A program made the translations under genes and the position numbers. A stretch of DNA of 9,850 nucleotides from Clostridia bacterium. GTDB lineage: Bacteria; Bacillota; Clostridia; DUPQ01. The stretch is taken from the NCBI GenBank assembly GCA_030592085.1, contig JAUUZV010000081.1, forward strand, positions 1 to 9,850, given 5' to 3'. Positions 6,495 to 9,850 of this stretch are shown here, one piece after another. Each line of letters opens with the position of its first letter. Position 1 is the first letter of the stretch. The notes under the pieces were generated by a model. That model was not told where the DNA came from, did no database searches, and was given only the letters and a program-made list of their open reading frames with translations.

Positions 6495-7512
6495 CTTTAT
6501 ATAACCAACATGACACAAAATGTTCAGGTTCAACTTCAAACTCTGGAGGGTTTTCTTGATTACATAACCCATCAATCATTTTGGGACACCTTTCATGATA
6601 ACGGCAACCTTTTGGAGGATGCACAAGACTTGGTGGCTCTCCATCTGGTATTTCCTTGTAAACCTTTGCATTTTCAGCATCAGGTTCGCTAGTAGCTAAT
6701 AGAAGAGCATCTGTATAGGGATGTTTGTGATTATATATAATATCATTCACTTTAGCTTTTTCAACTAAACGTCCAGCATACATAACAAAGATTCTCTCTG
6801 AAAAATATCGTACTGTTGATAAATCATGAGTGATATATATAACAGATAATCCATGAGTTTCTTTTAGTCCTTCAAGTAATTTTAATACTTCAACACGAAC
6901 AGAAGCATCAAGCATTGAAACGGGCTCATCTGCTACCATTACTTCTTGCTGTAAAATCATGGCACGAGCAATAACAATACGTTGTTGCTGTCCGACAGAA
7001 AGCATGTGTGGAAACTTATCAATAAAGTCTTCGATTGGAGTCAAACTTACTTCTTCCATAACTTTTCTAATTCGTCTTTCAATATCATCTTTATCTTTTA
7101 TACCATTACAAATTAGAGGTTCAGCTAGAATTTTACGCAATGTCATAAAGGGAGCAATCGCACCAAATGGGTCTTGTTGTACATAACCAATCTGTGAATG
7201 AAACCATCTCTCCTGTGTTTTGTCATAGTTGTTAATGTCTTCATTCTTATAAATTACTTTACCTTCTCTTGGAGTATATAATCCTAAAATAGTTTTCATT
7301 AAACTGGTTTTACCACAACCTGATTCACCAACAATAGCAATAGCTTCTTTCTTATGTAAATCAAAAGTAACACCGTCAACTGCTCGAACAAAACCTGCGT
7401 GTCCAAACCCGAATTTTTTTAGTTCAAACCATACTCGTAAATCTTGTATGGATATTACAACATCTTCTGGAAGGTTATATGTTATTTTTTCTTTATTCTT
7501 CTTTTTAGACAT
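6478..7512 (-). CDS. oppF: OppF/DppF-type ATP-binding subunit of a peptide-family ABC transporter
   Basis: The 344-residue cytoplasmic ATPase should power uptake together with the OppD-like subunit. Motifs in order: Walker A GESGCGKTS (62-70), Q-loop near VQQDPFGA (111-118), signature LSVGQQQR (171-178), Walker B VMVADEP with catalytic E196, D-loop SMLDAS (199-204), H-loop H229. The C-terminal oligopeptide-transporter extension follows, with PPSLVHPPKGCRYHERCP and four cysteines (C303, C309, C317, C335). The signature has Val where the family has its first Gly (LSGGQ). The start ATG (7512-7510) directly abuts the oppD-like stop, and its AAGGAGG (7527-7521) lies inside the end of oppD, so the two are probably translated together. 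The gene symbol is by family; members of this family carry peptides, and in some bacteria oligosaccharides, so the substrate is open. Confidence 0.9.
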   Translation of the reverse strand: MSKKKNKEKITYNLPEDVVISIQDLRVWFELKKFGFGHAGFVRAVDGVTFDLHKKEAIAIVGESGCGKTSLMKTILGLYTPREGKVIYKNEDINNYDKTQERWFHSQIGYVQQDPFGAIAPFMTLRKILAEPLICNGIKDKDDIERRIRKVMEEVSLTPIEDFIDKFPHMLSVGQQQRIVIARAMILQQEVMVADEPVSMLDASVRVEVLKLLEGLKETHGLSVIYITHDLSTVRYFSERIFVMYAGRLVEKAKVNDIIYNHKHPYTDALLLATSEPDAENAKVYKEIPDGEPPSLVHPPKGCRYHERCPKMIDGLCNQENPPEFEVEPEHFVSCWLYKDDNKN

Positions 7513-8493
7513 TTATTTAACCTCCTTATTATTTTCATAAAGCCAACATTTTACTTGATCATCACCTAATTTATATACAGGTGGAGATTGCTTCTCACAT
7601 ATTGGCATTTTATTTGGACAACGTGGTGCAAAACGACAACCAGCCACTTTATCAATACCAATAAGACTTGGTGGTTTTCCAACAATAAATTCTAATTCAT
7701 CATCACCACGAAGTTTAGGAACACTGGCCATTAGTTTTTTAGAATAAGGATGAAATGGTTTTTTGAAGAATATTTCAGCACTTGTTGCTTCAATGATTTC
7801 TCCTGCATACATAACAACAACTCTATCTGCTAATTCTGAGGAAGTTGCAATATCATGTGTTACTAGTATATAACTGACATCTTCTTCAAATTTAATTCGT
7901 TTTAATAAATTCATAATATTAGCTTGAGTTAAAACGTCAAGAGCCGAAGTTGGTTCATCTAAAATAACAACATCAGGAACTGTGATTAATGACATTGCAA
8001 TTGCAACTCTTTGTCTCATTCCCCCGCTTAATTCAAAAGCATAACGATTAATAAAATCTTCAGGAACACCAACGTGCTTAAACATTTCCATAACTTTTCC
8101 CATGGCTTCTTCTTTTTCAACACCATTAATAGTTAGTGGTTCAGCAACTTGGTCTCCTACTTTTAACACAGGATTTAGAGATGTCATTGCGGCTTGTGGT
8201 ACTAATGACATTCTATTCCATCTAATTTCTTTACGAAATGTTTCATCTTCTAATCCCATTGTTTCAAGATCCTTTAAAAACACTTTTCCTTCGTAAGTTC
8301 CTACATTCTTTGGTAATAATCTAAGAATTGCTTTTGTTAGTGAACTTTTACCACAACCTGATTCACCTAAAATAACAATTGCTTCATTTTTATACAATTC
8401 AAAATTTACACCATCTACTGCTCGAACTTCTCCTGCACGAACTTTGAAATGTAAATGTAAATTTTCAACTTTTAGTAATACTTCTTTTCCCAT
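7513..8493 (-). CDS. oppD: OppD/DppD-type ATP-binding subunit of a peptide-family ABC transporter
   Basis: The 326-residue ATPase has Walker A GESGCGKSS (43-51), Q-loop near LVPQAAMTSLNP (97-108), a canonical signature LSGGMRQR (155-162), Walker B VVILDEP (175-181, catalytic E180), D-loop SALD and H-loop H213. It ends in the family extension with GKPPSLIGID and four cysteines (C286, C292, C299, C316). In mycobacterial OppD such a cysteine set ligates a [4Fe-4S] cluster. The ATG is 11 bp after the oppC-like stop, with GAGG at 8504-8501. With its canonical signature, and the altered one in the OppF-like partner, the two composite ATP sites may be unequal. The partner permeases and binding protein would be encoded to the right. 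Confidence 0.92.
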   Translation of the reverse strand: MGKEVLLKVENLHLHFKVRAGEVRAVDGVNFELYKNEAIVILGESGCGKSSLTKAILRLLPKNVGTYEGKVFLKDLETMGLEDETFRKEIRWNRMSLVPQAAMTSLNPVLKVGDQVAEPLTINGVEKEEAMGKVMEMFKHVGVPEDFINRYAFELSGGMRQRVAIAMSLITVPDVVILDEPTSALDVLTQANIMNLLKRIKFEEDVSYILVTHDIATSSELADRVVVMYAGEIIEATSAEIFFKKPFHPYSKKLMASVPKLRGDDELEFIVGKPPSLIGIDKVAGCRFAPRCPNKMPICEKQSPPVYKLGDDQVKCWLYENNKEVK

Positions 8494-8504
8494 TTAAATA
8501 CCTC

Positions 8505-9850
8505 TTACTGCTCTCTTAATCGTGGATTAAACAATCTGTCTAATGAGAAACCAACCATAGCAAAGGCTAGACCGGTAATCATAAGTAGAATAGCTGGTTG
8601 AATAATCCAGTAGAAATTCCCGTTGTACAAAGCAGCTTGGTAATAAGCATCAGAGATGACTTTTCCCCAAGTTGGTAGTACAGGGTCTCCTAATCCTAAA
8701 ACGTTTAATGACGCTTCTAGGAAAACAAAACCAGGAATTGATAATACTAATCCAGGTATTAACAATGGAATGATTCTTGGAATCAGGTACCTGAAAACAA
8801 TTCTTCTGTTTGATGCACCATAAGTTAAAGCTGCTTCTATATAGGCCGCATTTCTCAGTTGCATAAATGTTGCTCGATAAGTTTTAATTGCTGCTGTAAA
8901 AATACTCAGCAATATAGTAACCCCCAACATGGTCCAAATGCTTTTCGAGTAAAAGGTTCCAATCATTACTAAAATCGCCAAGAAGGGCAACAGCATGTTT
9001 ACTTCGGTAATACGTTGTATTAATGCATCTACCCAACCACCAAACCAAACACCAGTGGCTGAAATAACCATTGATAGAACAGACACACCAATAGATGCAA
9101 CCATTCCAAATAATAATGCAATTGGAGCTCCCCAAAGTAGTGCGGTTAATAAGTCTCTTCTTCTATGATCAGTACCTGCAACACCAAATACTAAACCATG
9201 CAATACAAGTTCTGCATCAACAGAACTCCCCTCTTCAAAGGTTTGTGTAGTAATGGTTATGGTATAAGTTCCTTTTGCTACTTCTGGTTCGTCAGCATTT
9301 TCTGGATCAATGGTTGCAAATAAACCGATTAACGAAGTTTTTTCACCTAATTTAGATTCTAATTTCATATCTTGATTAAATCGATACGTTTCCTCTGGTC
9401 GCAAACCTTTTGAAATTACTTTTATATCTCTACCTTCAGGTGTTAACATTCTTATTTCAACAAATGGTTTAGAATTCACAAATTCTGAATCAAAGTAAAT
9501 TAAAATTTCTTGTGGAAATGCACCATAATTATAATCAAAAGAATATGACATTTCAGTAGTTACTTTTTCACTGTCTGCATTTTTTTCTTCATCTATAATT
9601 GTATAAACAACATCATCACTTTCACTAAACTTTAATGCAAAAGATTCTGGCCATTTTTCCTCTCTAAATATGTTTGTCCAAAGAGGCCTTGCATTAATTG
9701 GATTTTTGTATGTTGTTGATTCGTCTCCACGCCATAATATTTTAGCTTCACTATATGGAATAACAATCATTGTGACAATTGCCATAGTAAATAATAAAGA
9801 GATTAATACTAATCCTACAATAGCAGTTGGAAAATGCTTAAGTTCTTTAA
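8505..9850 (-). CDS. oppC: OppC/DppC-type permease with large extracytoplasmic insertion, 5' end outside window
   Basis: The frame is open to the right edge, giving 447 visible residues. The ATG at 9785 is not the start: it lies within the first membrane span (visible AIVGLVLISLLF just before it) and has no ribosome binding site. After span 1 come about 190 residues outside the membrane, rich in beta-prone stretches (KGTYTITITT, DAELVLHG). Then come the family's GTD...RD box (GTDHRRRDLL, 9176-9147, where GTDxxGRD is usual), four to five further spans, and the EAA loop (IEAALTYGAS through LIPRI) that docks the ATPases. E. coli OppC is about 300 residues in total, so the insertion explains the extra length. 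It probably forms, with an OppB partner, the channel for peptides or other oligomers. It is the first visible gene of the operon oppC-oppD-oppF-small membrane protein. Confidence 0.9.
   Translation of the reverse strand, partial: KELKHFPTAIVGLVLISLLFTMAIVTMIVIPYSEAKILWRGDESTTYKNPINARPLWTNIFREEKWPESFALKFSESDDVVYTIIDEEKNADSEKVTTEMSYSFDYNYGAFPQEILIYFDSEFVNSKPFVEIRMLTPEGRDIKVISKGLRPEETYRFNQDMKLESKLGEKTSLIGLFATIDPENADEPEVAKGTYTITITTQTFEEGSSVDAELVLHGLVFGVAGTDHRRRDLLTALLWGAPIALLFGMVASIGVSVLSMVISATGVWFGGWVDALIQRITEVNMLLPFLAILVMIGTFYSKSIWTMLGVTILLSIFTAAIKTYRATFMQLRNAAYIEAALTYGASNRRIVFRYLIPRIIPLLIPGLVLSIPGFVFLEASLNVLGLGDPVLPTWGKVISDAYYQAALYNGNFYWIIQPAILLMITGLAFAMVGFSLDRLFNPRLREQ

Noticed and set aside
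6291..6575. 94-residue version of the small membrane protein with start at 6575
   Set aside because: The extra 27 residues lie wholly within the oppF coding sequence in another frame, are not membrane-like, and have no ribosome binding site. The ATG at 6494 gives a coherent two-span protein.
8884..9135. 83-residue minus-strand ORF inside oppC
   Set aside because: It is a shadow of the permease frame with an unusual Trp/Cys-rich composition and no ribosome binding site.
8505..9785. Complete 426-residue oppC gene
   Set aside because: The Met at 9785 falls inside the first membrane span, and the frame continues for 21 more codons to the edge, so the gene is partial.

Overview
This is an AT-rich window, roughly one third G+C by eye, from a bacterium. 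Shine-Dalgarno sites are strong (AAGGAG, GAGGTG) and every Trp codon is TGG. The low G+C, gene density, a membrane-anchored LuxR-type regulator and an Opp-type ABC transporter point to a low-G+C Bacillota or Mollicutes-related lineage that uses the standard bacterial code. That placement is inference; no marker gene is present.

Left (1-1634, + strand): the C-terminal two thirds or so of a glycoside hydrolase family 78 (alpha-L-rhamnosidase-like) gene. It enters from outside the window and is interrupted by two in-frame TAA codons near 1080-1094, so it reads as a recently broken gene. The last codons of this relic contain a near-consensus promoter (TTGATA, 17 bp, TATAAT) whose spacer includes an AT dinucleotide tract.

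Centre-left (1674-4087, + strand): that promoter would drive a two-gene unit. A 37-residue single-span membrane peptide is followed after 14 bp by a 761-residue APC-superfamily amino acid permease fused to two C-terminal universal stress protein (USP) domains. The first USP domain keeps the ATP-binding motif; the second has lost it.

Centre (4090-6142, - strand): an extended-SDR NAD(P)-dependent epimerase/dehydratase-like gene, convergent with the permease with only 2 bp between their stop codons, and upstream of it a protein with about seven transmembrane segments and a C-terminal LuxR-type helix-turn-helix. Each has its own ribosome binding site, and a hairpin terminator candidate lies between them.

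Right (6291-9850, - strand): the distal part of an oligopeptide/dipeptide-type ABC transporter operon, transcribed right to left: oppC-like permease (5' end outside the window), oppD-like ATPase, oppF-like ATPase, then a 67-residue two-span membrane protein overlapping the oppF 3' end, and a strong hairpin terminator at 6239-6267. The oppB-like permease and the binding protein are expected to the right of the window. The permease has an unusually large beta-rich extracytoplasmic insertion after its first membrane span, and the OppF-like ATPase has an altered ABC signature (LSVGQ).

The general theme is membrane transport and sensing. Nothing here amounts to a clearly new system. The best leads are the small membrane peptide paired with the USP-fused permease, the repeat-bearing promoter in front of it, and the enlarged OppC extracytoplasmic domain.
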